A stretch of 64,000 nt of DNA from Pedobacter helvus (GCF_005925325.1 NZ_SRMP01000002.1:584531-648530), one strand, 5' to 3'; positions 24,483 through 32,982 are shown, counted from the first letter of the stretch. Made by a program: numbers and translations. Notes: generated by a model not told the origin, from the letters alone.

Positions 24483-25841
24483 TTATTTGATCAGATGTTT
24501 GATCTGTATTAATTCATGTTCGTCTAAGAAACGCCATTTACCTCTAGGCAAGTCTTTTTTGGTAAGGTTACCGTAAACTACACGGTCAAGTTTTACAACT
24601 TCGTAACCTAAGTGTTCGAAGATACGACGTACAATTCTGTTTTTACCACTATGTATCTGGATGCCTACTTCATTTTTAGCAGCACCAGCTACGTAAGAAA
24701 TGTTATCAGGCTTAATTAAACCATCTTCTAGCTCTAAACCAAACTGAATTTTATTGAAATCACCTTGTGTTAAATTTCTGTTTAGCTCTACTTGGTAAAT
24801 TTTGGTGATGCCATTGCGTGGATGTGAAAGCTTGTCGGCTAAATCTCCATCATTGGTCATTAACAACAAACCTGTAGTGTTTCTATCTAAACGACCAACG
24901 GGGTAAATGCGTTCGCGACTGGCTTTCTCTACCAAGTGCATTACAGTTTTACGCTCTTGAGGGTCTTCAGTAGTAGTGATATAATCTTTAGGCTTGTTTA
25001 AGAGCACGTAAACTCTCTTTTCGCGTTTCAACAACTCGCCATTGTATCTTACTTCGTCTTTATAAGGATTTACTTTGTGGCCTAATTCTGTCACAGGAAC
25101 TCCATTTACAGAAACTACGCCTGCCTCAATCAATTCATCGGCTTTACGGCGAGAACAGATGCCAGAATTGGCGATGTAACGGTTCAGGCGAATTAAATCG
25201 TCATCAACTTTAGGGGTTGTTTTTCTACTTCTTAAAGTTGGCGCAACCCTTTCGCCTTTATCTTCTTTTTTGCCTTTGTAGCCACCCTCTTCTCTTTTTC
25301 TGAAAGGACGGTTATCTCCATAGCGGTTGCCACTTTCTTTTCTGTCAGAAAATTTAGAAGCGGCACCATCTTTAGCATAGCTATCTTTTTTTACATAGCT
25401 TCTTTTGCCCTCATTATTTTCTTCAAGACTACCTCTTGCAGAAAAAGGTCTGTCTAGTTTTTCCCAAGATTTACCGTCTTTCTTATCGAATGATTTTTTA
25501 AATCCTGATGTTTCGTTTGAATCTCTTCTAGGTCTTTCAGATCTAGACTGGAAATCTCCACCTCTAGAATTGCCCCCTTTGAAATATTTTTTATCGAAAG
25601 ACTTTTTGAAGTTTGAACCTTCGTCCGAGTCATTTCTTGATCTTGATGAGCGAGGTTTGAAATCATCGCCCTTTGTGAATTTAGAATCTCTTCTGTCATT
25701 AGCGCCGAAACTTCTGCTTTCGTCTCTTGTACTAAATCTTTTTGGCTTGTCACTATCTGTTTGTGCGGTTCTTCTTCCCGTTGTGCTTCTGCCTGGTTTG
25801 GACTTGTCATCCCGACTTTTCCCTTTGTTACTATTTGTCAT
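24483..25841 (-). CDS. pseudouridine synthase, RsuA/RluB family, with long disordered basic N-terminus
   Basis: 452 residues. The enzyme part starts near 215 with an S4 RNA-binding domain (IRLNRYIANSGICSRRKADE). The catalytic domain follows with YVLLNKPKDYITT and the active-site Asp in YPVGRLDRNTTGLLLMTNDG, and it ends with SGKNRIVRRIFEHLGY. The type fits 23S rRNA pseudouridylation as by RluB. Residues 1-210 are Lys/Arg/Ser/Asp-rich low complexity with repeated motifs (FKKSFDKK, RSERPRRDS), probably an RNA-contacting tail; similar extensions occur in other Bacteroidota. A -7 box TAACTTTG lies at 25876-25883. Confidence 0.88.
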   Translation of the reverse strand: MTNSNKGKSRDDKSKPGRSTTGRRTAQTDSDKPKRFSTRDESRSFGANDRRDSKFTKGDDFKPRSSRSRNDSDEGSNFKKSFDKKYFKGGNSRGGDFQSRSERPRRDSNETSGFKKSFDKKDGKSWEKLDRPFSARGSLEENNEGKRSYVKKDSYAKDGAASKFSDRKESGNRYGDNRPFRKREEGGYKGKKEDKGERVAPTLRSRKTTPKVDDDLIRLNRYIANSGICSRRKADELIEAGVVSVNGVPVTELGHKVNPYKDEVRYNGELLKREKRVYVLLNKPKDYITTTEDPQERKTVMHLVEKASRERIYPVGRLDRNTTGLLLMTNDGDLADKLSHPRNGITKIYQVELNRNLTQGDFNKIQFGLELEDGLIKPDNISYVAGAAKNEVGIQIHSGKNRIVRRIFEHLGYEVVKLDRVVYGNLTKKDLPRGKWRFLDEHELIQIKHLIK

Positions 25842-25875
25842 GATACGCTTTTAATCGCATAAAATAATGCGGCTA

Positions 25876-25883
25876 CAAAGTTA
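25876..25883 (-). promoter_or_regulatory. -7 box TAACTTTG
   Basis: Exact TAnnTTTG match 34 bases upstream of the pseudouridine synthase start on the minus strand. Confidence 0.5.
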
Positions 25884-26001
25884 GCAATTTTACATGGATA
25901 AACAATTTGGAAATATAGTGATTTTTCTAAAAAATACACCATGTAAAATCTACGCTCAAGGTATTTTAAACCATGATTTTTACGATTATTATTGTAAGTG
26001 G

Positions 26002-26032
26002 TTGATAATTAAATAAATAAAATGTACCTTTG
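26002..26032 (+). promoter_or_regulatory. promoter of the lytic transglycosylase gene
   Basis: TTG at 26002-26004 and TACCTTTG at 26025-26032, 20 bases apart, match the Bacteroidota -33/-7 pattern. A Shine-Dalgarno-like AAAGGAGG follows at 26061-26068, unusual for this phylum. Confidence 0.6.
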
Positions 26033-26071
26033 CCGCCACAAGTATTAAGTGTTAACTAAAAAAGGAGGAAG

Positions 26072-26854
26072 ATGTTAAAGAAACACCTCATTCCATTAAC
26101 AGTAATTCTAGGATTATTGCTGATGGCAAATGTGTTTGCTTATAAGCTACCAACCAAAGTAGAAAATCTTAAGAAAGATAACTATACCAACATTACAAAA
26201 GAAACCGAAGAGCCGGTATTTTCAATAGCTCAACTAGAGTTTGCCGAAGAAACATTGCCAGTTGGCGATACTAGGGTAACTCAAAAAATGAAGAGAACTT
26301 TGGCTTCATTTTCTTATGGAAATTTGCAAACAAATCGTTTGCATTTAAAAGCAGCGGAATGGTTTCCTATCGTAGAGCCAATTTTGGCAGCCTATGGTAT
26401 ACCTAATGATTTTAAGTATCTGCCTCTAGTAGAGTCGGGCTTAAGAGGAGGAGTATCACCTAAAGGTGCGGCAGGTTATTGGCAATTTATGCCTAGTACC
26501 GCCCGTATGTATGGTTTAAAGGTGAACAAGAAAGTAGACGAACGTTACAACCTTAAAAAATCTACCATCGCGGCAGCAAAATACATTAAAGAACTTTATG
26601 GAGTCTTTGATAGCTGGACTTTAGTAGCAGCAGCATACAATGTTGGCGATGGCCACATGCGTAGGCAAATTAGCCGCCAAAGGCAGGATAATTATTTCAA
26701 AATGAAGCTGAATAGAGAAACAGGGGCTTATGTCTACAAACTGATCTCGATGAAAGAAATTCTAGAAAATCCTAGCCGTAACGGTTATAAAAATCAGAAA
26801 GCGTTAATCGCATATAAAGAAGTAGAAGACGCAAGTGCTACTACTGTAGAGTAA
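26072..26854 (+). CDS. lytic transglycosylase, SLT domain
   Basis: Cleaves peptidoglycan between MurNAc and GlcNAc with formation of 1,6-anhydroMurNAc. 260 residues; an N-terminal hydrophobic segment (about 6-23) exports or anchors it. The Slt-type domain spans about 95-215, with the catalytic Glu at about 121 in YLPLVESGLRGG, then KGAAGYWQFMPSTARMYG and AAYNVGDGHMRRQI. It resembles MltD without LysM repeats. The start is set by the SD-like AAAGGAGG 3 bases before ATG. A terminator follows. Confidence 0.9.
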   Translation: MLKKHLIPLTVILGLLLMANVFAYKLPTKVENLKKDNYTNITKETEEPVFSIAQLEFAEETLPVGDTRVTQKMKRTLASFSYGNLQTNRLHLKAAEWFPIVEPILAAYGIPNDFKYLPLVESGLRGGVSPKGAAGYWQFMPSTARMYGLKVNKKVDERYNLKKSTIAAAKYIKELYGVFDSWTLVAAAYNVGDGHMRRQISRQRQDNYFKMKLNRETGAYVYKLISMKEILENPSRNGYKNQKALIAYKEVEDASATTVE

Positions 26855-26890
26855 AAAATAATTGGTATAGCTTTTTTATAAGCATTTTAG

Positions 26891-26925
26891 AAGGCTGTTT
26901 CTCTTTTTCCAGGGGAAGCAGCCTT
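26891..26925 (+). terminator. terminator of the lytic transglycosylase gene
   Basis: Arms AAGGCTGTTTC and GAAGCAGCCTT (one G-T pair) around a 13-base loop, then TTCTTTTT. Confidence 0.75.
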
Positions 26926-27037
26926 TTCTTTTTGTTAAGCCACCAATGCACAGATTTTTAATGTTATATATATTAATGAGATTTAGTAATCTGTTCATCT
27001 GTAACTAATTTACTTTCTACTTTTACATTTAACTTTC

Positions 27038-27045
27038 TACTTTTG
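27038..27045 (+). promoter_or_regulatory. -7 box TACTTTTG for the PaaE-like gene
   Basis: Exact TAnnTTTG match ending 4 bases before the ATG, implying a leaderless or near-leaderless mRNA. Confidence 0.55.
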
Positions 27046-27049
27046 ATCC

Positions 27050-28102
27050 ATGTCTTTACAACAATTAAAAGTTACTAGCGTACAGCAAGAAGTTAACGAG
27101 GTAATCAGCATAACCTTGGAGCCTACGGCTGGTGGGAAGCCCATTTATAAAGCTGGACAGTTTTTAACTTTGTCGTTTCGCATAGGTGAAAAGGAGTTGC
27201 GAAGATCTTATTCTGCCTACAGTTCGCCTTTGGTGGACGAGCCGCTTTCAATAGCTGTAAAGTTGGTAGAGAATGGTGAGATCTCTAGGTTTTTGCATCA
27301 TTCGCTTGGAGAAGGTGATATAGTTGAAGTAACCGATCCCAATGGAATGTTCTTTTACGAACCTGAAGAAGATAAAGACAGGACGGTTTTTCTATTTGCT
27401 GCTGGTGTAGGAATAACTCCTTTGTTTTCGATTTTAAAAACTGCTTTAGTAGGCGAGAGGCAATCGAAAATCGTTTTGATTTATAGCAGTCGCTCTGCCG
27501 AAGAGACTTTGTTCTTAGAAGAACTGAAGGAATGGCAAAATATTTATCCAGACAGGTTTAAATTGATCAACCTTTTTAGTAATTCGAAAAACTTAATGAG
27601 GGCCCGGTTAAATGGCTTTCTTGTGCATGAGTTGATTAGAGAGCAATTGCCTTTTGTAAAAGAGAATGCGCTCTTTTATACTTGCGGTCCGGTAGATTAT
27701 ATGGATGTTTGCCGTATTTCTATTTTAGGCGCAGGTTATAAGCCGCATCAAGTAAAACGAGAGACTTTTGTACTGCCAGAAGATGAAATTGATGAGGACG
27801 ATGCTACTGAAAAAGTAGTTGATAAAAATACCTATTCCGTTAATCTGATATTTCAAGGAGAGACGCATCATTTGCAAGTGCCTTGGCCTAAAAGGATATT
27901 AGATGTAGCTCTTGAAAACAAAATCAAAATTCCATATAGTTGTAGCGGTGGGGTTTGCAGCACTTGTGCGTCTACTTGCATTTCTGGAGGTGTACGGATG
28001 GATTACAACGAGGTGCTAACTGATGATGAAATTGCCAACGGTAGGGTTTTGGTTTGTACTGGACACCCAACAGAAAATGATACTACCATAACTTGGGAGT
28101 AA
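27050..28102 (+). CDS. PaaE-like FAD/2Fe-2S oxidoreductase
   Basis: 350 residues. A ferredoxin-NADP-reductase-type FAD domain (about 1-105, RRSYSAYSSP), an NAD(P) domain (about 108-230, FLFAAGVGITPLFSI, YTCGPVDYM) and a C-terminal plant-type 2Fe-2S ferredoxin (about 262-350, CSGGVCSTCAS plus a distal Cys in VLVCTGHP). The layout is that of PaaE, the reductase of phenylacetyl-CoA epoxidase, but no paaABCD genes are nearby. It may serve another oxygenase, for example a lipid desaturase or hydroxylase. I therefore give no symbol. Confidence 0.85.
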   Translation: MSLQQLKVTSVQQEVNEVISITLEPTAGGKPIYKAGQFLTLSFRIGEKELRRSYSAYSSPLVDEPLSIAVKLVENGEISRFLHHSLGEGDIVEVTDPNGMFFYEPEEDKDRTVFLFAAGVGITPLFSILKTALVGERQSKIVLIYSSRSAEETLFLEELKEWQNIYPDRFKLINLFSNSKNLMRARLNGFLVHELIREQLPFVKENALFYTCGPVDYMDVCRISILGAGYKPHQVKRETFVLPEDEIDEDDATEKVVDKNTYSVNLIFQGETHHLQVPWPKRILDVALENKIKIPYSCSGGVCSTCASTCISGGVRMDYNEVLTDDEIANGRVLVCTGHPTENDTTITWE

Positions 28103-28114
28103 TCAACTCTATCA

Positions 28115-28215
28115 TTCGTAATTGCTTTCTCTCCCTTCTAGGGAGAGATGCCAAAGGCAGAGAGGGTTCTGTCATTTCGAACCTCACCCTAGCCCTCTCC
28201 TTGAAAAGGAGAGGG
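28115..28215. repeat. dispersed C/T-rich palindromic repeat
   Basis: Contains TCTCCCTTCTAGGGAGAGA and, further on, CCCTCTCCTTGAAAAGGAGA, both palindromic, joined by GTCATTTCGAACCTCACCC. Related sequence occurs at 29180-29295 on the other side of the pirin gene and, degenerate, at 2200-2284. Confidence 0.65.
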
Positions 28216-28229
28216 AACAATTTCCGCAA

Positions 28230-29117
28230 TTATTTCACATTCTTACTCTGCGGAGGCAACGGCACAAAATCAGTTTCGCCAGGCACTGGCCCAAATTCTT
28301 GGTTTAGCCATTTCTGTTTGGCATCCTCAATTAATTCACGGCTCGTAGCCACAAAATTCCAATAAATGAAACGTTCTTCGGGGAAAGGTTCGCCTCCAAA
28401 AATATAAACTGTAGTGTTGGCCGCAATAGTAAATTCACAAAGTTTGGCCTCTTTAGCTACCAAGAAATTTTTAGGGCCAAAAGTATTGCCTTCGCTACTT
28501 ACGCTTCCCTCCAAAATGTACAAGCCGCTTTCACCAAACAAATCATCGCCAATATGAAGTGTTTTTTCTTCATCACTTTTAATCTCAATAAAATACAGCG
28601 GACTGTACACCGGAATTGGCGATTTCTTTCCGAAAGCCTCGCCGGCAATCAACTTAAATTTTACGCCATCTTCTTCCCAAGCAGGAATGTCTGCACCATC
28701 GGCGTGGTAAAATTCTGGTTCCATCAGCTCTAGATGTTTTGGTAGTGCTACCCAAATTTGTAGGCCGTGCATCTTCCGTTCTGTGCCTCGCAAATAATCG
28801 GGTGTTCGCTCAGAATGGGCAATGCCTTTACCTGCGGTCATCCAGTTTACTTGGCCCGGTTTAATTTCAACTTCAGTGCCTAAGCCATCGCGGTGCATAA
28901 TAGCTCCTTCGAATAAGAAAGTAAGAGTTGACAGGCCAATGTGAGGATGCGGTGCAATATCGAAATTCTCATTTGCACTAAGTGTTACGGGTCCCATGTG
29001 GTCAATAAAACAAAAAGGACCTACCAATCTTTTTTCCCTAAAAGGAAGTAGCCTGCCGACTAAAAAATTACCAATATCGCTTGGTCTTTCTTCTATAATG
29101 AGTTGAATATTTGACAT
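28230..29117 (-). CDS. pirin family protein
   Basis: 295-residue bicupin. The N-terminal cupin carries the metal site of the family: APHPHIGLSTLTFLFEG, then MHRDGLG and GKGIAHSERTP. The C-terminal cupin (about 170-265) is PF05726-like (GESGLYILEGSVSSEG). Bacterial pirins have been reported as quercetin dioxygenases or as regulators through protein contact; the role here is open. The start at 29117 (MSNIQLIIEERPSDIG) fits the family; an upstream start at 29153 is less likely. Flanked on both sides by related palindromic repeats. Confidence 0.88.
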   Translation of the reverse strand: MSNIQLIIEERPSDIGNFLVGRLLPFREKRLVGPFCFIDHMGPVTLSANENFDIAPHPHIGLSTLTFLFEGAIMHRDGLGTEVEIKPGQVNWMTAGKGIAHSERTPDYLRGTERKMHGLQIWVALPKHLELMEPEFYHADGADIPAWEEDGVKFKLIAGEAFGKKSPIPVYSPLYFIEIKSDEEKTLHIGDDLFGESGLYILEGSVSSEGNTFGPKNFLVAKEAKLCEFTIAANTTVYIFGGEPFPEERFIYWNFVATSRELIEDAKQKWLNQEFGPVPGETDFVPLPPQSKNVK

Positions 29118-29179
29118 GATATAAAGATAGGGAATTGTTATTCTTTTAGCCACGGATGTACAGATTTTGTTTCACGAAC

Positions 29180-29295
29180 ATTCGTAAACCCTCTCTCGCT
29201 ACGCCATCTTTCCCAAAGGGGGAGAATAACAGAATGCTTAACAACTTTACTACTCTATCCCCTTGAAGATATGCCCAACGGGCAGAGAGGGGCTC
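29180..29295. repeat. dispersed C/T-rich palindromic repeat
   Basis: CCCTCTCTCGCTACGCCATC with TTTCCCAAAGGGGGAGA, and later TATCCCCTTGAAGATATGCC with CAACGGGCAGAGAGGGG, resemble the block at 28115-28215. Confidence 0.55.
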
Positions 29296-29326
29296 AAATA
29301 TTATCTATGCATCTGTGGCAAATGCG

Positions 29327-29334
29327 TATTTTTG
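29327..29334 (+). promoter_or_regulatory. -7 box TATTTTTG for the SulP gene
   Basis: Exact TAnnTTTG match 20 bases upstream of ATG 29355. It argues against in-frame starts further upstream. Confidence 0.5.
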
Positions 29335-29354
29335 TACCCAACAAAACCACACAC

Positions 29355-30866
29355 ATGCCCCTTTTCGATTTTAAACAGAAAATAAATTATAAAAACGAAA
29401 TACTTGCTGGCCTAACCGTAGCCATGACAATGATCCCCGAATCGTTGTCGTTTGCAATCTTAGCTGGTTTTCCTCCACTTACAGGTTTGTATGCTGCGTT
29501 TATTATGGGCTTGGTGACTGCGGTTCTAGGCGGCCGACCGGGTTTGGTTTCTGGTGGCGCTGGTGCAACAGTAATTACCTTAATTGCTTTAATGAAACTT
29601 CATGGTTTGGAATACGTGTTTGCTGCCGTGGTGGTAGCGGGTGTCATTCAGATAATGGTGGGTTTGTTTAAGCTCGGGAAATTTATCCGGCTGGTGCCGC
29701 AATCTGTGATGTATGGTTTTGTAAATGGTTTGGCCATTGTGATTTTCATGTCGCAGTTAACTCAGTTTAAAGTACAGGGAACGGAAGAATGGCTAAGCGG
29801 CACACCTTTATACACGATGTTGGGTTTGGTAGCATTAACCATCTTCGTAGTTTGGATTTGGCCCAAAGTTACCAAAGCCGTTCCTGCATCATTAGTAGCT
29901 ATTATGATTGTTTTTGTGGTAGTGTTGATTTTCGGCATCCAAACCAAAACAGTAAGTGACATTGCTTCTGTAGCTGGCGGTTTTCCTCCGTTTCATATTC
30001 CAGAGGTGCCTTTTACGTTCGAAACCCTGAAAATTGTCTTCCCCTTTGGGCTAGTTATGGCGATGGTAGGCTTAACCGAAGGTTTACTCACACTTAACTT
30101 GGTAGATGAAATTGTAGGGAACAAAGGCGATGGCAACCGAGAAAGCATGGCACAAGGAACTGCTAATATTTTAAACGGTTTCTTTTTTGGTATGGGTGGC
30201 TGCCCAATGATTGCCCAAACTTTGGTTAATCTTTCGGCTGGCGCAAGAGCGAGATTGTCAGCAATCATCGGTTCTTTAACCATACTGCTGATTATTTTGG
30301 TGGGTGCGCCAGTAATAGGGAAACTGCCTATGGCCGCCCTTACTGGGGTGATGATGATGGTTGCCGTCACTACATTCGAATGGAGCAGTTTTCGTATCAT
30401 CAATAAAATGCCAAAAGCGGATATATTTATTGGGGTAGTGGTTGCTGCGGTTACTGTACTTCTGCACAATTTAGCTTTGGCGGTTTTAATAGGCGTTATT
30501 CTCTCAGCATTGGTTTTTGCTTGGGAAAGCGCCAGAAGAATTAGGGCAAGAAAGCATATCGACGAAAATGGTGTGAAGCATTACGAGATTTTTGGTCCGC
30601 TGTTCTTTGGTTCTACCACCGCATTTCTAGAAAAATTCGATGTGCAAGAAGATCCAGAAAATGTAGTTATCGATTTTAAAGAAAGCAGAATTGCGGATAT
30701 GAGTGCCATTGATGCCGTACATAAAATTACCGACCGTTACAAGAAACTTAATAAATCGGTTACTTTAAAGCATCTAAGTGCGGATAGCAGATTGTTGCTT
30801 AGAAATGCAGCAGGAGCAATTGAGGTAAATATCGACGATCCTGTTTACGCAGTGGCTGATAGGTAA
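29355..30866 (+). CDS. SulP family anion transporter with STAS domain
   Basis: 503 residues, inner membrane. About 10-12 transmembrane segments fill residues 15-400, starting with the SulP signature ILAGLTVAMTMIPESLSFAI and GFPPLTGLYAAFIMGLVTAV. A C-terminal STAS domain covers about 410-500 (HYEIFGPLFFGSTTAF, VVIDFKESRIADMSAIDAV). The family moves sulfate, bicarbonate or other anions, usually with Na+ or H+. No carbonic anhydrase or sulfate gene lies nearby, so the substrate is open. The start at 29355 follows from the -7 box. Confidence 0.9.
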   Translation: MPLFDFKQKINYKNEILAGLTVAMTMIPESLSFAILAGFPPLTGLYAAFIMGLVTAVLGGRPGLVSGGAGATVITLIALMKLHGLEYVFAAVVVAGVIQIMVGLFKLGKFIRLVPQSVMYGFVNGLAIVIFMSQLTQFKVQGTEEWLSGTPLYTMLGLVALTIFVVWIWPKVTKAVPASLVAIMIVFVVVLIFGIQTKTVSDIASVAGGFPPFHIPEVPFTFETLKIVFPFGLVMAMVGLTEGLLTLNLVDEIVGNKGDGNRESMAQGTANILNGFFFGMGGCPMIAQTLVNLSAGARARLSAIIGSLTILLIILVGAPVIGKLPMAALTGVMMMVAVTTFEWSSFRIINKMPKADIFIGVVVAAVTVLLHNLALAVLIGVILSALVFAWESARRIRARKHIDENGVKHYEIFGPLFFGSTTAFLEKFDVQEDPENVVIDFKESRIADMSAIDAVHKITDRYKKLNKSVTLKHLSADSRLLLRNAAGAIEVNIDDPVYAVADR

Positions 30867-30923
30867 TGCGATGATTGGTTGATGTGATAATTAGCTAATG
30901 ATTACGTAGTAGCTTAGAAAATA

Positions 30924-31009
30924 CCGTCATTTCGACCGTAGTGGAGAAATCTTTGAGCTTTCAAATCGAAAGATTTCTCCATTCCGCTACGCTCTAGTCG
31001 AAATGACGG
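30924..31009. repeat. dispersed long inverted repeat (GTCATTTCGAC type)
   Basis: Arms CCGTCATTTCGAC...GGAGAAATCTTT and AAGATTTCTCC...GTCGAAATGACGG pair over about 30 bases each with small interruptions. Located between the convergent SulP and fabV genes, where it could also terminate transcription. Same family as 11443 and 32549. Confidence 0.75.
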
Positions 31010-31017
31010 GAAGAATA

Positions 31018-32220
31018 CTAAGCTTCTGTTTTTTGCAAACCCGGTATCTCTACCATTTCATTTGCATCGGCAGCGTAATCTACGCCAGCCACATCAAAAC
31101 CGAAAAGGTTTAAGAAATCTTTTTTATAGCCAGCTAAATCGCCAGTTTGAGGTAAAGTGTCTGTGTCAGCAGTTTTCCAAAGTTCAGCAACTGCAGCCTG
31201 TACATCGTCACGCATTTCCCAATCATCAATTCTGATGCGACCTTTTTCATCCACAGGAACATCGCCGCCAGTGTATAATCTTTGGCTAAACAAACGCTCA
31301 ATTTGCTCAATACAACCTTCGTGTAAACCTTTTTCTTTCATCGTTTTGTACAAGAAAGAAATATATAAAGGAATAACCGGAATGGCCGAACTCGCCTGTG
31401 TTACCAAAGCCTTGTTTACAGACACATAAGCGTGACCTTTAATGTCAGCCAATTTAGCTGCAATTGTGAACGCTGTAGCCTCTAAATGATCTTTTGCTCT
31501 ACCGATAGTTCCTTTACGGTAAACCGCTTCGGTAACCGCAGGGCCGATGTAAGAATAAGCGACTGTGGTAGCGCCTTCGGCCAGTACGCCAGCAGCTTTC
31601 ATTTCATCAATCCACATTTCCCAATCTTCGCCGCCCATTACAGCAACCGTATTTTCAATTTCCTCTTCGTTTGCTGGTTCTATCGTTACTGTAGAAACGA
31701 TACCCGTGTGGAAATCAACAGTTTTATCGCTGAAAGTGCCGCCAATTGGTTTTAAAGTAGAACGGTGTGTAACGCCAGTTTTAGGGTTGGTTCTCACCGG
31801 CGACGCCAAGCTGTAGATGATCAGATCTACCTGACCTAAATCAGCTTTAATTAAATCGATAGTTTGTTGCTTTACCTCGTTAGAAAAAGCATCACCATTA
31901 ATGCTCTTTGCATATAAGCCGTCCGCCTGTGTTTTTTTTTCGAAAGCAGCAGTGTTGTACCATCCTGGCGAAGCCGTTTTACCTTCTTTAGGTTCTTTTT
32001 CGAAGTAAACACCAATAGTTGACGCACCAGAGCCATAAGCAGCGGTAATTCTCGATGCCAAGCCAAAGCCTGTAGAGGCACCAATTACCAAAACTCTTTT
32101 CGGCCCGTTGTTAGCACCTTTAGATTTTACATATTCAATTTGGTTTTTCACGTTCTGTGCAGCACCATCTGGATGAGCTGTTAAACAGATAAAACCACGC
32201 ATTCTAGGTTCAATAATCAT
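31018..32220 (-). CDS. fabV: enoyl-ACP/enoyl-CoA reductase FabV
   Basis: Reduces trans-2-enoyl-ACP with NADH in fatty-acid elongation. 400 residues, the large single-domain SDR type. Signatures: MIIEPRMRGFICLTAHP at the start, the NAD motif VLVIGASTGFGLASRI at about 43-58, and the catalytic Tyr-x8-Lys in VYRKGTIGRAKDH. FabV is insensitive to triclosan in other species, which may apply here. The gene stands alone; -7 box TAAATTTG on the minus strand at 32293-32300. Confidence 0.95.
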   Translation of the reverse strand: MIIEPRMRGFICLTAHPDGAAQNVKNQIEYVKSKGANNGPKRVLVIGASTGFGLASRITAAYGSGASTIGVYFEKEPKEGKTASPGWYNTAAFEKKTQADGLYAKSINGDAFSNEVKQQTIDLIKADLGQVDLIIYSLASPVRTNPKTGVTHRSTLKPIGGTFSDKTVDFHTGIVSTVTIEPANEEEIENTVAVMGGEDWEMWIDEMKAAGVLAEGATTVAYSYIGPAVTEAVYRKGTIGRAKDHLEATAFTIAAKLADIKGHAYVSVNKALVTQASSAIPVIPLYISFLYKTMKEKGLHEGCIEQIERLFSQRLYTGGDVPVDEKGRIRIDDWEMRDDVQAAVAELWKTADTDTLPQTGDLAGYKKDFLNLFGFDVAGVDYAADANEMVEIPGLQKTEA

Positions 32221-32773
32221 AATACTGTTTTGTTATAAAGCTAGCCTCGGCCAGCAATCCTTTGTCAAAGCTACCTAATTTTTTGTGGTCTGCAAATTTA
32301 GAAAAGCAGCAGTGCCATGTCGTTTAGTATTCTTATTAAACGAGAGTGATTTTTTTGAAAAGCAAAACCAGTAATTCTTCGGCTAATGTAGTCCTTTGCT
32401 CAGCTCTAATGCTGCATTGCGCTACGCTCCATTTCGCATAACCACTTCGCCAAGGTTTATTTTACAAAGGTTTTGCTACTTGGCAGGGTTGAATAGTAAG
32501 GTTCTTCGTTCAATAGCCCCGATTGTAGTGGGAATATTTTTTTGTTGTGTCATTTCGACGAGGACCGAGGAGAAATCTGTTGAATAGAAGCATTTAACTT
32601 GTAGATTTCTCTCTGCGTTCGAAATGACGGTGAGAGAACACAAAAAAGATTTTAACGAAAAGCGGGACGAACGATGTAGATAGCATTGGCTTTGTGCTTC
32701 TAAATATGTACGAATTAAGAAAAGTTAAGACTTAATGTTTTAATTTTTAAATCCTTAGTTTTTAAATAATTAC
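32221..32773. other. intergenic region with composite repeat copy A
   Basis: Holds the fabV promoter (-7 box TAAATTTG, minus strand, 32293-32300), a stretch related to composite repeats (32395-32500) and the full element copy A (32512-32707). The open frames in it cross repeat arms and have no recognisable product. Confidence 0.6.
32512..32707 (+). repeat. composite palindromic element, copy A
   Basis: Left end AGCCCCGATTGTAGTGG plus AATATTTTTTT; centre is an inverted repeat at 32549-32628 (GTCATTTCGA/TCGAAATGAC); right end ACAAAAAAGATT, AACGAAAAGCGGG and a tail with TTTGTGCTTCTAAATAT. The two ends are themselves imperfect inverted repeats (GCCCCG/CGGGGC types). Copy B at 33525-33718 shares both ends and the tail but has a different central palindrome. 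It encodes no transposase, so it resembles a MITE or REP-like unit. Confidence 0.75.
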
Positions 32774-32781
32774 TATCTTTG
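32774..32781 (+). promoter_or_regulatory. -7 box TATCTTTG upstream of short leader ORF
   Basis: Exact TAnnTTTG match 14 bases before the ATG of the 31-codon ORF at 32796 and 201 bases before the TPR gene. Confidence 0.55.
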
Positions 32782-32795
32782 TGAAAATTACAACA

Positions 32796-32891
32796 ATGCT
32801 ACGTCTAATACATATCCAAAAAAAATGCGCTTGCCAGTCTTATTGGCCAAGTAGCTTGGGTATTGACTTTAGCTTTATCTCGGGCTACTAA
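32796..32891 (+). CDS. possible leader peptide, 31 aa, Cys-x-Cys
   Basis: ATG at 32796 opens a 31-codon frame ending TAA at 32889-32891. The peptide contains KKCACQSYWPSSLG. It begins 14 bases after a good -7 box and is followed by the TPR gene at 32983. The RNA can form nested stems: AGTAGC (32850-32855) with GCTACT (32884-32889), and an inner CTTGCCA/TGGCCAAG pairing. This looks like a leader or attenuator arrangement, but a chance frame within a small RNA is possible. Confidence 0.4.
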   Translation: MLRLIHIQKKCACQSYWPSSLGIDFSFISGY

Positions 32892-32948
32892 AACAGCCAT
32901 TCTAGAACGCACTCAACATAATTCAATTATTTTTTAAAGTTTAAAACG

Positions 32949-32970
32949 ACTTGATGCATCAACATCAAGT
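32949..32970 (+). promoter_or_regulatory. hairpin just upstream of the TPR gene start
   Basis: Perfect arms ACTTGATG and CATCAAGT around CATCAA end 12 bases before ATG 32983, where they could affect translation initiation. Confidence 0.45.
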
Positions 32971-32982
32971 TCACAATATATT

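Noticed and set aside
25405..25854. 149-codon plus-strand open frame
   Set aside because: Mirror of the Lys/Arg/Ser-rich tail of the pseudouridine synthase; low-complexity composition only.
27050..28102. assignment as the phenylacetyl-CoA epoxidase reductase PaaE proper
   Set aside because: Domain order fits, but no paaABCD or phenylacetate genes are present, so only the family is reported.
28093..28365. plus-strand open frames overlapping the end of the PaaE-like gene
   Set aside because: They run through palindromic repeat sequence and antisense to the pirin gene.
29993..30469. 158-codon minus-strand open frame
   Set aside because: Antisense to the SulP transporter, which is a secure family match on the plus strand.
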